Source of the DNA: Harmonia axyridis
Taxonomy: Eukaryota > Arthropoda > Insecta > Coleoptera > Coccinellidae
Assembly: GCF_914767665.1 (NCBI RefSeq)
Contig: NC_059502.1
Coordinates: 58,386,031 to 58,450,030 of the forward strand
Direction: 5' to 3'
DNA length: 64,000 nt
The position numbers and the translations under genes were made by a program. Every line of letters starts with the position of its first letter. Position 1 is the stretch's first letter. The notes beneath the pieces are model-generated. The model was not told the origin of the DNA. It ran no database searches and was given only the letters and a program-made list of their open reading frames with translations. Below are positions 11,201 to 26,200 of this stretch, in pieces.

Positions 11201-14200
11201 TAGTGGGAGGAGCTAGGGTATTGAAACAGGAGGCCTGCATGTAAAGTTTGCTGTGTTTTATAGAAATAGTAATATTTTAAGCTGCTAGTTTTTTTATTTG
11301 ATTTCTTCAATTTTAGGTGTTGTGCCTACTGGTATTGTTTCTCCAATGCCGTCTGTACCTTTGGTACAACCACCTATTCCTGCAGCTGTACCTCCCAGAC
11401 AACCTATCATGCCAACAATGCAACCAGCTGCTCAACCTCCTATTGGAGCTGTCCAACCCTCTGTTACTACCATACAATCTAACATGGCAGTCTTACCAGG
11501 TTCAATGAATATGGGTCAGTCCCTTGTTGGCTCTGTACCTCCAATACCTCCACAACCTCTTATTTCTGGAGCAATTGCTCCTGGGGGCCTACCACTAACA
11601 AATGCAGGTGATGGTTTGTTGTCCGGAGGATTGAAAGGTGTTAATGCAGCTCCTGTTCCCGCTGTTGGAGATGTTATAGCCAATGTAATGCCTCCAGTAA
11701 TACCCCAAGTTCCTGTTGCATCTAGTACTCCAAGAGCAAGTGTGACTAGCTTGGATAAGAGTGCCCCAGTTGAATCACCGTAAGTTTGAATACTATTTTG
11801 ATCTCATTCTGCAAAGATTTTACATTTTAGACCTAAGTATGAAATTAGTTAGTGCTGTTCTTCTTTTATAATGTAGAGGTATCCTTATAATCCGGTTTTT
11901 TTTTAACTTGAATAGAAATGAGTACTCTTATAACCATTGGGGATCGTTCAACGGTAAACTTTTTAGTCGTTTCCTAATCGATTTTCCACCTAATAATGCG
12001 GCAGGCATCTTTATACTGTAATTCATCAAACTGAATGTTGGTTGTAGCATCAGGATGCATGCAGTATTTACACTTTCTCCAATAAAGGAGGCGTGGCTAT
12101 GTAATTCATCCGCCTCCCTTCTGACAAGTTTAGTTTAAGTGCGATCTAAGATGCGTGGGATCCCTGGTGTGTGCACTGATTCGATTTGGGTTTACATTTT
12201 TCGAGTTAGTCCACCTATTGCTTTGGTGCTGTGGTTAACAGAGTTCTGTAAGGTGGCGCTCTTCAGAATTTTTCGAATTCCCGCTGTCTGGCGCCGTTTA
12301 AAAATTAAATAATGATTTGAGACACTGCAAACTTTCACAATAAATTACAATTCAGTTCATATCAAATTTTCAATGAAAATAATATGATGAAAGACGGCTA
12401 TTGGTCTATTCAGAGTATAGATACTTCAAATATTTGTAAATTTAGATAGCTTCCATATTCATTCTCGGGTAATAGCTCTATTTTTGAAAGAATTATGTGA
12501 AATTAATAGATATTTGCGAATAACTAATTTTTGTTACTTTTTACCTTGAGTATCTTAAGGAGTGGACACGAGATTCCATGAAACAACTTTTAGAAAATTA
12601 AAAAATTTGAATGAGTTCCTAGCTTGTTATCAAGGTCAACTACTTTTTAGGTTTAATTGACTCTATTTTTTTCCTTTTCAGTCAGGCAGAGTGGACTGTG
12701 CCACATCAAACAAAATTAAAATATACTCAACTGTTCAACACTACCGATCGAACTAGAAGCGGATTTTTATCCGGTGTTCAAGCTAGGAATATAATGATTC
12801 AGAGTAAACTGCCTCAAAATATTTTAGCTCAAATTTGGTAAGTGATTTACTATCAACTCGAAGGTAATAATGACATATAGACCAGTTTATTTTTTGTATG
12901 ACTCTCTGTATCAGATATCACTCCATAGCAATTATTAATTTTCCATAAATTTTTAGGTCTCTATCTGATATGGATGCTGATGGCCGTTTGAGTTGTGAAG
13001 AGTTCGTTCTGGCTATGCATTTATGTGAAATAGCAACTACAGGACATCCTATTCCTGCCAAATTGCCACTAGACTTGATACCTCCCACTTTCAGAAAAAC
13101 AACTAAGTCTCTATCCAGGACAGCTTCAATTTCAAGTCAAGGTAGCGCTCCACCAGAGCTAGATCCTGCTTCGACTCTTCTTCAAAGTATGTTTTTTTTT
13201 TAATAATTAATGGAAACGTAATTTAGATGGAGATTTATTGCTTCATTCATCTCCAAGAATATCTAAATCAATCGAAAATTTTTTATAAAAGCTAACATAA
13301 CTTAAATTTGGCAACACTCAAAATTTGAAGTGCAAACTTAGAACTTTCACAGATGAATATCATTTATTTGAAAATGTTAGGTTAAATGGTAATTCTTGTA
13401 CGAAATGAAATAAACAACGATAATAAATGAATGCATATGAATATCAGAGCTAATATAGTAGCTCATTTTCAAGGTTCAAATGGTGTTCTTTATGTTCAAA
13501 AATATCAGTTTGTTCAGTAACAGAAGCTAATAACAACTTTTCGGATAGAAATATATTTCCAAGTACTTTTAGTGAATTAAAATGACAATACTTGACATCT
13601 AATGACAAACAACTTGATCTGTTCCTGAAAACCAGCAAATACTATTGGATTTGGATATTAGCTAGAAATATCAATCATATCAAGATTATGAATATCTAGT
13701 GCTCGCACAGACACTATCGTATGAAACCCCATGCAAATTTAAGAAATATTGACATTGAATAAAACGAAATTCAACACTCGAGTAACCAAAATATAATTTT
13801 TTACAGCTTCATTTGAAGACAAGAGGAAAGAAAACTTCGAAAAAGGACAAGCAGAATTAGAAAGAAGAAGAAAACAACTTCTGGATCAACAGAGAAAAGA
13901 GGCAGAGGAAAGAGAAAGAAAAGAAAGGGAAGAAATAGAACGAAGGGAAAAGGCTAGACAAGAAGCAGAACGAAAAAGATTAGAGGAATTGGAAAAACAG
14001 ATGAGAGAACAGCAAGAACTAGAGAGAATTAAGGAGGAAGAAAGAAAAAGACAGGCAGAGCAGAGAGAAGCAGCTAGAAAGTAAGAGTTAATTCATATAC
14101 GTAAAAAATTGTGATAATGATTATTCCTATAGGCAAAAACTTATGAATTTTTTCAAAGTCATCGGACTGACATATCATTACTTGCTTTATTCAGTTTAGT

Positions 14201-17200
14201 ACTAATCCTAGTAATCAAGTTATGTATAATTCGAGATGTTATTTCCAATCGAAATAATGCATAACTAATTGTTCATCAATATAAGGTTTCACTGAAATTA
14301 ATTTTCAACTGAAATTGAAAGATAAATTAAATAATAAAAGAAATACTCAGCGCAAAAAAATTAACGCACATTATGGAAATCTTAAATTTATTCTACAACT
14401 GAAGGTGTTCTCAATGATAATTATTTCTATCAGAATTATGCATGCATATGTTATCCACTTTCAACGTTTTTCTTCAATACAGATGTTTTTTTCCAGCAGG
14501 AATAAAAAAGATGAGATTATCAGATTTTGAATGTATTGGCTCCATTCTGAAATCAGTTGTTCTCGATCAATTCTAGTGATCAATAGTTTTTCTTCCGTTT
14601 GATTTTCTACACTCGATCGCTATGCAACGCGAAACACGCAATTTGACCCAAGAGGAATGTGCCCAAGCGGTAGTTTTGCGAGAAGAAGGGTGGACATCCA
14701 CAAGAATTGCAGAAAGGTTTGGAGTTTCCCGAACAAGTGTGTCCAGAATGTTGCAGCGATTCAGGGAGACAGGTATGAATGTCCGAAGACCAGGATAGGG
14801 TAGACCACGGGTAACAACTGCCATTCAAAAACGTTACTTGAGAGTTTCTTCGTTGAGACAACGGTTTGCAACGTCTCGCCTCCTTCAAAATCAGCTTGAG
14901 CAAACTCATGGGGTGCAAATTAGCACTCAGACAATAAGAAATCGCCTCAGAGAATATGAGTAAGAGGCCCAGCTCTTACCCCAGCCAATCGAAGGGCGCG
15001 TTTGGATTTTGCGAGAGAACATATCCATTGGGAAGAGGCTGTTCGGGAAGGAGTTCTCTTCACAGATGATTTTAGAAGCTGCCTCTACCATTGTGATCGA
15101 CGTTCCCTTGTATACAGAAGTCCACATGAAAGATATGCTCAGTTCAATTTGCTGAATACTACTGGTTTGGGGGAGGATCGACTATGGTATGGGGTGGAAT
15201 ATCTTTGACTGCTCTCACAGACCTAGTGGTCGTTGATAATGGAGCTATGAATGCTGATAGGTATATAAGGAACATTCTTGATTGGTGAAAATTTCATTTT
15301 TATGGACGATAATGCCAGACCCCATCGTGCGCGCATGGTTCAGGAGTACTTTGAAGAGGTTGAAGTCTCTCGAATGGAATGGCCAGCAAGAAGTCCAGAT
15401 CTCAATCCGATTGAGCAGGTTTGGGACAACCTCAATAGAAGGCTGAGAAGTTCAGAAAATCATCCAGCTACTCTTAATGACTTAGGAATCCAACTCAGAG
15501 AAATCTGGGAAGGATTAGATCAGAACATTTTAAGATCACTCATTTTGAGTATGAACCGTCGTTGCCGAGCTGTAATTAACGCAAGGGATGGAAATACCAA
15601 GTATTAAATCACTTATCAGCATTCCAGTATTTTGAAAATTGTTTATTTCTCTTCTTTCACATAAGATTCGGTGAAATCCTGAATTTTTCTTCCATTTAAT
15701 GTGTCTTGTTTCGTTCAAAACCTTCCCGAGAGAACATAAAAAATAAGTTATAAAGTCAATGTAGAGTTAACTTTCATTAAAATTGAGATTTTCAGAATGT
15801 GCGTTAGTTTTTTTGCGCAGTGTATATGTTGAATAGAAATCAATCTGCATTTTATTTACAGAGAAATGGAACGTCAGAGACAGCTTGAGTGGGAAAAGCA
15901 GCGACTGCAGGAGTTACAACAACAAAGGCAACGTGAACAAGAAAATGTTTTGAAGCTCAAAGCTAAGAATCAAAGCCTAACAATAGAATTGAGCACCCTC
16001 AATGAACAAGTGAAAGATTTATCACAAAAAATATGCGATACACGATTAGGCGTCTCTAACGTCAAATCTACAATTGATGGTATGAGAACCACCAGAGATT
16101 CTCAAATGCAAGAGATGTCTCAATTGAAGAATAGACTCAAGGAACAGAATGCAAGGCTTCTGGCACTTTCCCAGGAAAAAGTCAAGTTAGAAGCAAGATA
16201 TAAACAAAATCAAATGAACGGAGAATTTGATAGGATAGCGTTTGAAAACAGAGAAGTTAACATTAAAAATTTACGGGAGAAAGTTGCGGATATGCATGAA
16301 CAAATCAAAGGCAAAGAGACGGATATCGATAACAATAACAGCGTTCTTAATGGTTTGAGAAGTGATCTGCAGAACTTGATAGGAGAATGTGAAAACCTCT
16401 TCCAAACTTATGCGCCGAAGAGAGATATTGTGCAGCAGATGAAACAAGCGACAAAATCTGTCGATTATAATTCTTCATGGAAAAATGATTCTGCATGGAA
16501 CGATGATGCTCAGGTTAGTTTAATTTTTTTTCTAATTCTGTGGCAAATCTGTTCATTCTGCCATACCTTGTACAACAAAATCTTGCGGGAATATCTCAGT
16601 TCCACACAGATTTCATGGTTATATTTCATTATTACATTTTGGAACTTGGAACTAGGGTGCATAGAAAACCTGGTGTGTCTACTTATAACGGGTGTTTTTT
16701 TTCGAAGTATATAACTTATATAAGTTGGCATTACTGTTCAAGATGGCGACCGATTTAACAGCTGTCAAGTGATTTATTCTCAGTTTGGTTTGGCAATTCA
16801 TCATGAATAGACTCACGCCTGAACAACGCTTGCAAATAGTGCAATTTTATTTCGAATATAATGGTTCTGTGCGGAATACGTATCGCGCACTACGTCCATT
16901 TTATTTTGTTTAGTGATGAAGCACACTTCTGGTTGAATGGCTACGTCAACAAACAAAACTGCCGCATTTGGAGTGAAGCTAATCCTCAAGTGTATGTCGA
17001 AACACCGTTACATCCAGAAAAACTGACTGTTTGGTGCGCTTTATGGGCTGGTGGAATCATTGGTCCGTACTTCTTCAAAAACGATAATGGCCAGAACGTT
17101 ACAGTCAATGGTGATCGGTATAGAGCCATGATTACTAACTTTTTCATTCCTGAATTGAACAACCATGATGTCCAGGAGCTGTGGTTCCAACAAGATGGCG

Positions 17201-20200
17201 CTACATGTCACACAGCTCGTGCCACAATCGATTTATTGAAAAACACGTTTGGTGACCGCCTAATTTCACGTTTTGGACCTGTGAATTGTCCTCCAAGATC
17301 TTGTAATTTAACACCGCTAGACTATTTTCTGTGGGGCTATGTAAAGTCATTGGTCTATGCGGATAAGCCACAAACCCTTGACCATTTGGAAGACAACATT
17401 CGCCGTGTTATTGCCGATATACGGCCACACATGTTGGAAAAAGTTATCGAAAATTGGACTACATCCGAGCCAGCCTTGGCGCGGTCATATGTCAGAAATC
17501 ATATTTAAAATGTAATGCCATAAGATTATCTTGCGGATAAATAAAATTCATGTCAATCGAATAATCCATCGTTGTTTTATTGCAATTTAAAGTTCTATAG
17601 CTCTAAAAAAAACACCCTTCACCTGTAAAACTTTCAGACAAAACGGCAGATTTTCCAGATTTATACCTACTTGAATTCGAGAGATCGCGTCTGTTTCAGA
17701 TGGCGCATGAAGCGTTTATATTTGACATTTCTCGCGATTCTTGACTCACGTGACCTTTGAGTATAAAATAATAACATTATACAGGGTGTCCCATAAAAGG
17801 CACGTCACAGTGACACCGGAGGTAGGTCAGCTAAAGAGGGACCTAACCAGCCTAACATGACCCCAGTAAAAGTTGCATGGTTTTCGAGTTATTACCAAAT
17901 TACGTTTTTTAGTGAATTTTCACCTTTTTTAACATTGTCAGGGTCGGAATTCTGCTGGAAAGCTCTCGAAGCTTATTTTTTTTGTTGTAATGGAATCTTA
18001 AATAGTTATTTAAGATGACATGAGTATGATTCTGTCAAAAAGTTATGTGGATTTCCGTAAATTAATGGATAAATCTTGATTTCAATTGCTAGCAAAACGA
18101 GAACTTCGACTTTGGACACCTGCTGTGAAAAAAAAATCCTTGAAACAAAACGAGTAAGTAACATCAAAAAATTGGGCATTTTAGACAGATTTAGAAATGG
18201 TACAATACACGAATCTTATGCCCATAAAACTAGGTATTTTCATCATTTTACCGATGCCCTACTTAACTAAGTTGAAACTAGGAACCCCGCTATCAGGTAA
18301 TTTTGCCGCTTGCTATGACATTACATTTGATACCGGGCTTTGTTATTATTTGTTAAAGTCACAATAGGGAAAAAGATGGATTAGGGGAAGCGAAAAAGGA
18401 ATATTATTGAAAAAAAAGGTAAATTAATTAAAAACAGACTTAACTTTCGATTATTTATTTAATTCTTAAATCTAACTTACAGTAAATGTTCAAACTGTTT
18501 CCCTCGGACTCTAATGCATAAATGACACCGGATTTTTTTTATTGGGGATGTTTAAAGGACAAAGTGTATGCAAAACCAATAAGAAGCGAGAAAGAATTGC
18601 GTGAACGCGTATTCGACGCAGCCCGGACCATATCGGAAATTAGTTTAAGAAAATTGAATCGTAATTTTATAAAACGGTGTCATTTATGCTTTAGAGTCCG
18701 AGGGAAACAGTTTGAACATTTACTGTAAGTTAGATTTAAGAATTAAATAAATAATCGAAAGTTAAGTCTGTTTTTAATTAATTTACCTTTTTTTCAATAA
18801 TATTCCTTTTTCGCTTCCCCTAATCCATCTTTTTCCCTATTGTGACTTTAACAAATAATAACAAAGCCCGGTATCAAATGTAATGTCATAGCAAGTGGCA
18901 AAATTACCTGATAGCGGGGTTCCTAGTTTCAACTTAGTTAAGTAGGGCATCGGTAAAATGATGAAAATACCTAGTTTTATGGGCATAAGATTCGTGTATT
19001 GTACCATTTCTAAATCTGTGTAAAATGCCCAATTTTTTGATGTTACTTGCTCGTTTTGTTTCAAGGATTTTTTTTTCACAGCAGGTTTCCAAAGTCGAAG
19101 TTCTCGTTTTGCTAGCAATTGAAATCAAGATTTATCCATTAATTTACGGAAATCCACATAACTTTTTGACAGAATCATACTCATGTCATCTTAAATAACT
19201 ATTTAAGATTCCATTACAACAAAAAAAATAAGCTTCGAGAGCTTTCCAGCAGAATTCTGACCCTGACAATGTTAAAAAAGGTGAAAATTCACTAAAAAAA
19301 CGTAATTTGGTAATAACTCGAAAACCATGCAACTTTTACTGGGGTCATGTTAGGCTGGTTAGGTCCCTCTTTAGCTGACCTACCTCCGGTGTCACTGTGA
19401 CGTGCCACTTATGGGACACCCTGTATATTGTATGCTGGTGACAATCTTCTATACTTTGAATAGGCCAATAGCCGTCTGTCATTATATTCCATTCTTTTCA
19501 TTAAAAATTCTAATTGTAATTTACTGTGAAAGTTTGCAACGTCTCAAATCATTATTCCATTTTCAAACGAAGCCAGACAGATGTTTTTAACTTTTAAACT
19601 GTATATCAGAAACGAAGAAACTCCGGACATATATTCATAGGAACCTTTTTTTTTAACAACCCAACAAACCACCCTCTGAAGTTTCGTACCGTAGTTAAAG
19701 AACACCCTGTACATAGTCTTGCCCTTCTCTGTAAGGGATCCCATAAAACCTAGAATGACTAAAAACTTTCTTCATTGACTGATTCAATATGATTTAACAT
19801 GCTTATTGTAAATTACACGTACAGTGCATTTTGGGTGAGACCGCCAGGTTTCTCGCTTGTTATTTAAGATATAGCCTTGCGGTTTTCACGTTCCTGTCCT
19901 ACTTTTTCGCGAAACTCCAGTTGGTCTAATCAGCTTTTGCATTACTGTTTCCGTTCAAGAGATACAGGGCGATTTTGGAAATTGATACTTTTCGGACCCC
20001 TCCTTTATCTCCGAAGTTATTAGAAATAATGCTGAGCTAAAAACTACGTCTGAATCAGAATTCTGCGTAGAATCCAGTGGCGTACTCAATTTTTTTTTTC
20101 GGGGTATGGTTTTGAAGATTAAACACAAATCTATTTTTTTTTTAATGGTACACTCTATATATCATTACTTCGTTGAATTCGTTATTTTTTCCCTTCAAAA

Positions 20201-23200
20201 AGATGTATGATACTATATAGGTAGAATGGTCAGAAATGTTAAAAAAACACTAAAACATCGAATAATGATGATTTTTTTGTTAATGAGCAATGGATTTCCC
20301 ATATGAAAAAAAGGTTCAATTGGATAATTTTAATTTGTGATTTTTATAAATAGTAGAGTAAGCAAACAAAGATAATACACTCATCACTAACATGAAAAAC
20401 AAAACGTAGGTACCTACCTAATAGCAACAAATAAATAATACAAAAATTCATAAACATTGCATGATATCTTACAGCTTAAACTTTTCAAATTACTGTCCAT
20501 TTTCCTCTAATACATAATTGACAAAACTTTTCAATACGCCTGAGTGCATTTAATATTATAAAGGGCGGTTTTGTAAATCCTGGAAAACTGCCTCTCTTGA
20601 TGCACGAAGTTCTTCGAGACTGTTATGTCTTTTACTGTAGTATATTATATGTATTAGGGAAAATGGACAGCAATATGAACAGTTTAATCTGTAAGATATT
20701 AGGCAATGTTTATGAATTTTTTTATTATTCATTTGTTGCTATTAGGTAGGTACCTACGTTTTGTTTTTCATATTAGTGATGAGTGTATTATATTTGTTTG
20801 CTTACTCTACTATAAATAAAAATCACAAATGAAAATTATCCAATTAATCCTTTTTTCATATGGAAAATCCATTGCTCATTAACAAAAAATCATCATTATT
20901 TGATGTTTTAGTGTTTTTTTAACATTTCTGACCATCCTACCTATAAAGTATCATATCTCATTTTGAAGGGAAAAAATAACGAATTCAATGAAGTAATGAT
21001 ATATAGGGTGTTCCATTGAAAAAAAATATAGGTTTGTGTTGAATCTTCAAAACCATACCCCGAAAAAAAAATTGAGTACGCCACTCGATTCTACGCAAAA
21101 TTCTGATTCAGACGTAGTTTTTACCTCAGCATTATTTCTAATAACTTCGGAGATAAAGGAGGGGTCCGAAAAGTATCAATTTCCAAAATCACCCTGTATC
21201 TCTTGAACGGAAACAGTTATGCAAAATCTGATTAGACCAACTTGAGTTTCACGAAAAAGTAGGACAGGAACGTGAAAACCGCAAGGCTCTATCTTAAATA
21301 ACAAGCGAGAAACCTGGCAGTCTCACCCAAAATGGGATGCACTGTACAGTTTCAGCTTATTCAACAGAATTTTTTAATTTCAGGTCAGTGATTGGCCAAC
21401 TGATAATTGGCAATCAACAGATTCTGTCCCAGAAACAGAACAGATTACGAGTGTTGATTTTGTGAAATATAGGGCCTTGTATGAGTTTGTTGCCAGAAAT
21501 CAAGATGAAATATCATTCCAACCAGGCGACATTATCAACGTACCAAAGATACAAAATGCAGAACCCGGCTGGTTAGCAGGGGAGATTAGAGGACAAACTG
21601 GGTGGTTTCCTGAGTCTTATGTTGAACCTATAGAGGGAGCAGGTATTTCTGCGGGAGTGAGTCAAGAACCTCCGCTTTTCACCGGAATGCAAGAAAGCAA
21701 GCCACTTGAGTAAGTCTGATTTTTGCTATTTTAAAGTTATCAGTTTTCATTTTTTACTCCTATCCCTGAAACGGTAATTAATTTGTATGATCCTTTATGA
21801 GTATCATATAAACCATAAAAATCACTGAAAAAATTGTTTCAGAATTGTTCGAATATCTCGAGCTGAAACCAAGATATAGCGAAATATTTGAAACAGTTAT
21901 TTTTAGAAACGCGCTGTAACTTAAGAAAGAATCAAGATATCTACGATCTATCTGGTTTCTATTATCTTATTATTTCGAAAAATGAGATCGAGGGTTCTTG
22001 AATATTTTTTCTCTAAGACTTACCGCACTAACAGAAGCTTACCCTGCAGAATGCTAAAAATTAATATTGGGTAATCGGGGTCCAGCGCCTGCTCAAGAGT
22101 TTCTACCGCCCGGCCAAAATACAAATGGAACCCTTTCAGGTTTGGGATTTTGTACTAAGCAGCGGGGAGGGTGGGGTTTGGTGAATTCGTTTCCAAAGAT
22201 TCAGTGTGAAAAACTCCACACTTTTTCATGAAAAGTATATTAGGAAGAAAAAAATGTATTATTTTTTATGGATTCAAATTTTAATCCAATGGATGATTTA
22301 GGATAAGTGGAATGCAATGAACAATAGACGTGCTTAATTGAATTCTAATGAATAAATAATAAAATATATATGTATTGAATTCAGGTTTCAGAACCATCTG
22401 CTGAGTTTTGACTAGATATTATAACGCTTGAACATTTCGTTTTTTTTTCTTTGATATGATTGAATTGAACAACCAGATAATGCGAATGAACATTATTTTA
22501 AATTCGAATAGATGTTACAGATATTCACGATGCAAAGATGTTAAAGATTAGTAAATTTGATAAAAGAAATCATGAGTGAAATTCGTTTAAATAAAAAAAA
22601 TATTTAATTCGGTCTTCCAGTAATCCTGATTTCCCAGAAAAAGTAGATAATGCCGCCCTTCATTAGTTGCCGCCCCTCTAGAGTGGGCCCAGCAGTTTCA
22701 GGTTTCTAGGTCAGTTTCAATTTAGAAAAGCTTGAAAATTTGTTTTTTTTTTTGTTTAGGATTATCGATTAAAATAATCGGATGATTCGGATGAACCATT
22801 ATTTAATTCGAATGCGCCCACGCCCAACACTAGATAATTGATATAAAAAATGAAGAAAATTATAAAATAATGCAATGAAATAATAAAACTTCTTATATTT
22901 TTTATGAAGGATCAGTTGGAAGTGATGAAATGGAATTATTTTCTTATATTTTGCATTCCATTCTGAGGAATCAACATTCTGATTGTAGAAAAAAAAAAAG
23001 AATCCAGAACCCCAATTGGCAATAAAATTCGGCAACGTAAAGCGACAAGCCTGATGAGTGCATGTGCTTTTTAGGTGTCAATAAGTCGTAAACAGCACAA
23101 TGAGTGGATCACGCCACATCTGGATATTTATGTGTATAATGTATATTGCGGCACCTTTGATGGTTTTTGATGTTAATTAAATTTGTCGGTAAGCCTTTCT

Positions 23201-26200
23201 GTTGTTGCTGACTGAATTAAATCTCATTTGGTACTTCGAATTTCTACACATGTGATTTTTGTTGATCAAACTTGAAATGCCGCCCTTGAATTTTGCCGCC
23301 CTAGGCAACCGCCTACTCTGCCTACCCCCTAGCGGCGGCCCTGGAGATGCTTTCAGTGAACATTGAATTTGGGACACCCTGTACTTCTTTATATCTTCAT
23401 TCTCCACACTTTCATTTACATATATGAGAAATGAACATCCATAGCTATTTAATTTTCTTGTTTGCTTTCGCTGATTTGAATGTTGCATTTTCCGTTATTC
23501 CTGTTCCGATATTTGGTTTTCGTCGTTTTCTCCATTGAAAGCTAATAAATTCTCCCGATTTTTTATTGACAGTAGATTTCATTTCATTTTTTATCGTTGA
23601 TATTTTCGGTTTTTTTAGGTTATGTTTATGTTTTACTTTCATAGGTTTCATTTTCTATTATTGATATTTTCAATGTATTTAGGTTGTATTTATGTTTTAT
23701 ATTCATAGGTTGTAGTTCATTCGTACTTTTCTTGGTAGACTTTTTATCTTTCGAAGCATCAATGTAACCTTCTTTTCATATATTCTTATCATAATTGATG
23801 GTTTTGTTTTTTTTTTGTGTACATACCTTTTTGTCATATTTTTTAGGTAATTAATTTTCTCCGATAGAAGATTATTTTTTTGTAGCAATATTTGGTACTT
23901 CTTTGTGATTTCCCTTATGAACTGCTTGAGATATGTATTTTCCATCTCTAATATTTTATTCTGCGTGATTGCGTCTTTCAAATCTATCGGACATCCTTCA
24001 TTAGTTTCTAACCTTTCATGCTTACATGCTGCATTCGCCAAGTTGGCAGACATGATTTGTAGAAATTTTGAAGCATTTTTCACATTTTACATAGATTGTA
24101 AAAGATCGAATCATGCAATAGGATGTTGAATTGTAATGTCAACAAAAATTTAATATGATAAATGAAGCTTTTTCAGAGGTATAGCAGAAATATCTGAGCC
24201 CAATGAAGCGACCATCGAACCAACCAGCACAGATGTTATTTCTCCAACCGTGGAGGTTGAAACTATAAGAGATTATTATGTGGCTAATTACCCTTACCAG
24301 TCTCAAGAACCCGGTGATCTAACCTTCAATACAGGTGATGTGATAGCTGTGATAAAACAGGAGGGAGAATGGTGGACAGGACGATTGAAAGATAATGTGG
24401 GGATATTTCCCAGTAATTATGTACAGAAGGTCAATGTAAGTATTCAATATACATTGCCTGCTTCATTTAACACTGCATTAACAAATGATTTTTTTTTTCT
24501 AGTTAGACTGTGTCATTGACATTGAATAGTGACAATTTTCACTGTCGGAAGACCCCCATTGAGTATAGGATTTCAAAATAAAGAAAATATCGAGAATCAG
24601 GGACCATTTGGAAAATCGAATCAAAATTTATATAGTGTTCGTGTTTTCTAAATTTTTGAATTTCTGTACTCCGAGATCGTCCGAAATTATATTATTTTAT
24701 TATTCTATTATTCTGAAATAATTTCATAACCCCAAATTAATCATTTCTAACTAGCTCCTTTTATTAATCAATTCTTTTCTTCAAAGATTGGAATGTCTGA
24801 ATTTTTAAATCTTATTCCCTCCAATCGCCATTATAATTGCCAAATAAATCAATAGGGTCTGTTGTTCTATAATCATAGGAAATTATTTATTTATTTATTT
24901 ACTGAAAATGTGAAAACAAGTTGTCATTTGCAAAAACCAGTTCTAAATAGTTAATGAAAAACGCTGGACTAAATTTCTTCTGCAATTCAATTATCTAGCG
25001 GTTACAAGTAATCAGAAGGTTCAAAAAATTGGAGTCTTGAATATTACTTACCCCAGTCCTATTTCATAAAACAAATTTTGCAATGCACTTATATTTTGCT
25101 TCAACTTTATTTGACAAAAGTTTTATATTTGTTGAATCTCCCAGCAGTGTCTTTTTAGAATGATATTTTACTGCTTCATACTATTCGTCAGTTGATTAAA
25201 TTTTTTACAATAGCTGAACTAGTTTATTTTCAATTATTTACAGGAATGATATACCAAAACTAGACAACCCTTATTCATTTATCCATTTCCAATTCGAATT
25301 TACATGTAAAGGGCGTCCCAAGTTCCAGTGCCTATTAGACTTTTCTGGAGATCTGGGACTATTTGAATTCTGACCTTGAATCCTAAGATCTCTATTATTA
25401 TTATTATTATACAAAAATGGAAATAGTTTTTCTCTAATTCTGTGGCTTTTCCGTTCATTCTTCCACATCTTTTAGAACAAAATCTTGCGAGAATATATCA
25501 GAAACGCACAGTTTTCATGGTTATATTTTATTATTCTATGTTGGTACTCCGAACTTTCCGCCACGGCTTTATCTGTCAATTCATCAATTTGCCTTAAAGA
25601 AATCAGTTCTGCCAACCAACATTTTTCAATGCAAAAATCACTAAAATATATTTATGGAAATATTTCATTAATTTCAATGAAAATGCAATGAATTAGAGAA
25701 AATAATGTATAATACTCATACAGAAGGCTCATTCTACCACTCGTTCATTCCAAAACTCGCCACTTCGTGGCTCGTTTTTGAATTTTGAACTCGTGGAAGA
25801 ATATCAATGCCTTCTGCACTTGTATTATAAATAACTATTCTAGAACAAAATTTTTTTTCTGATAAAATTGAGCAATCAATTCTGATCGACTTTTTATTCA
25901 AACTGTTGCATTAATCTGAATAGTTTTTGAAATATCAATAGAAAAATAGGAATATGCATAGCCACTCTAATGTTCATTATACTTATTCTCAACATCCTAA
26001 GCGTCTACCATATTCATATCTTCAAAGTAAAAGTATGTGAATACAATAATTTCTCAATTATTTGGGATTTTCTTGATTTATTTTGTATGGAAAGTTGAAT
26101 CCATCCAATCTGTTGCATAAGAATGTTAGTTGATAATGCAGAAAAGGAAATATTGACCTATTCCAAAACAAATGAAGGCAAATTTCAGAGTGCAGTACAT

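Noticed and set aside
16861..17508. Considered as a functional mariner transposase
   Set aside because: The N-terminal DNA-binding part is joined out of frame by an internal deletion, so the 215-residue frame would lack target recognition.
25390..25410. ATT-type microsatellite
   Set aside because: Short and ordinary for AT-rich insect DNA.
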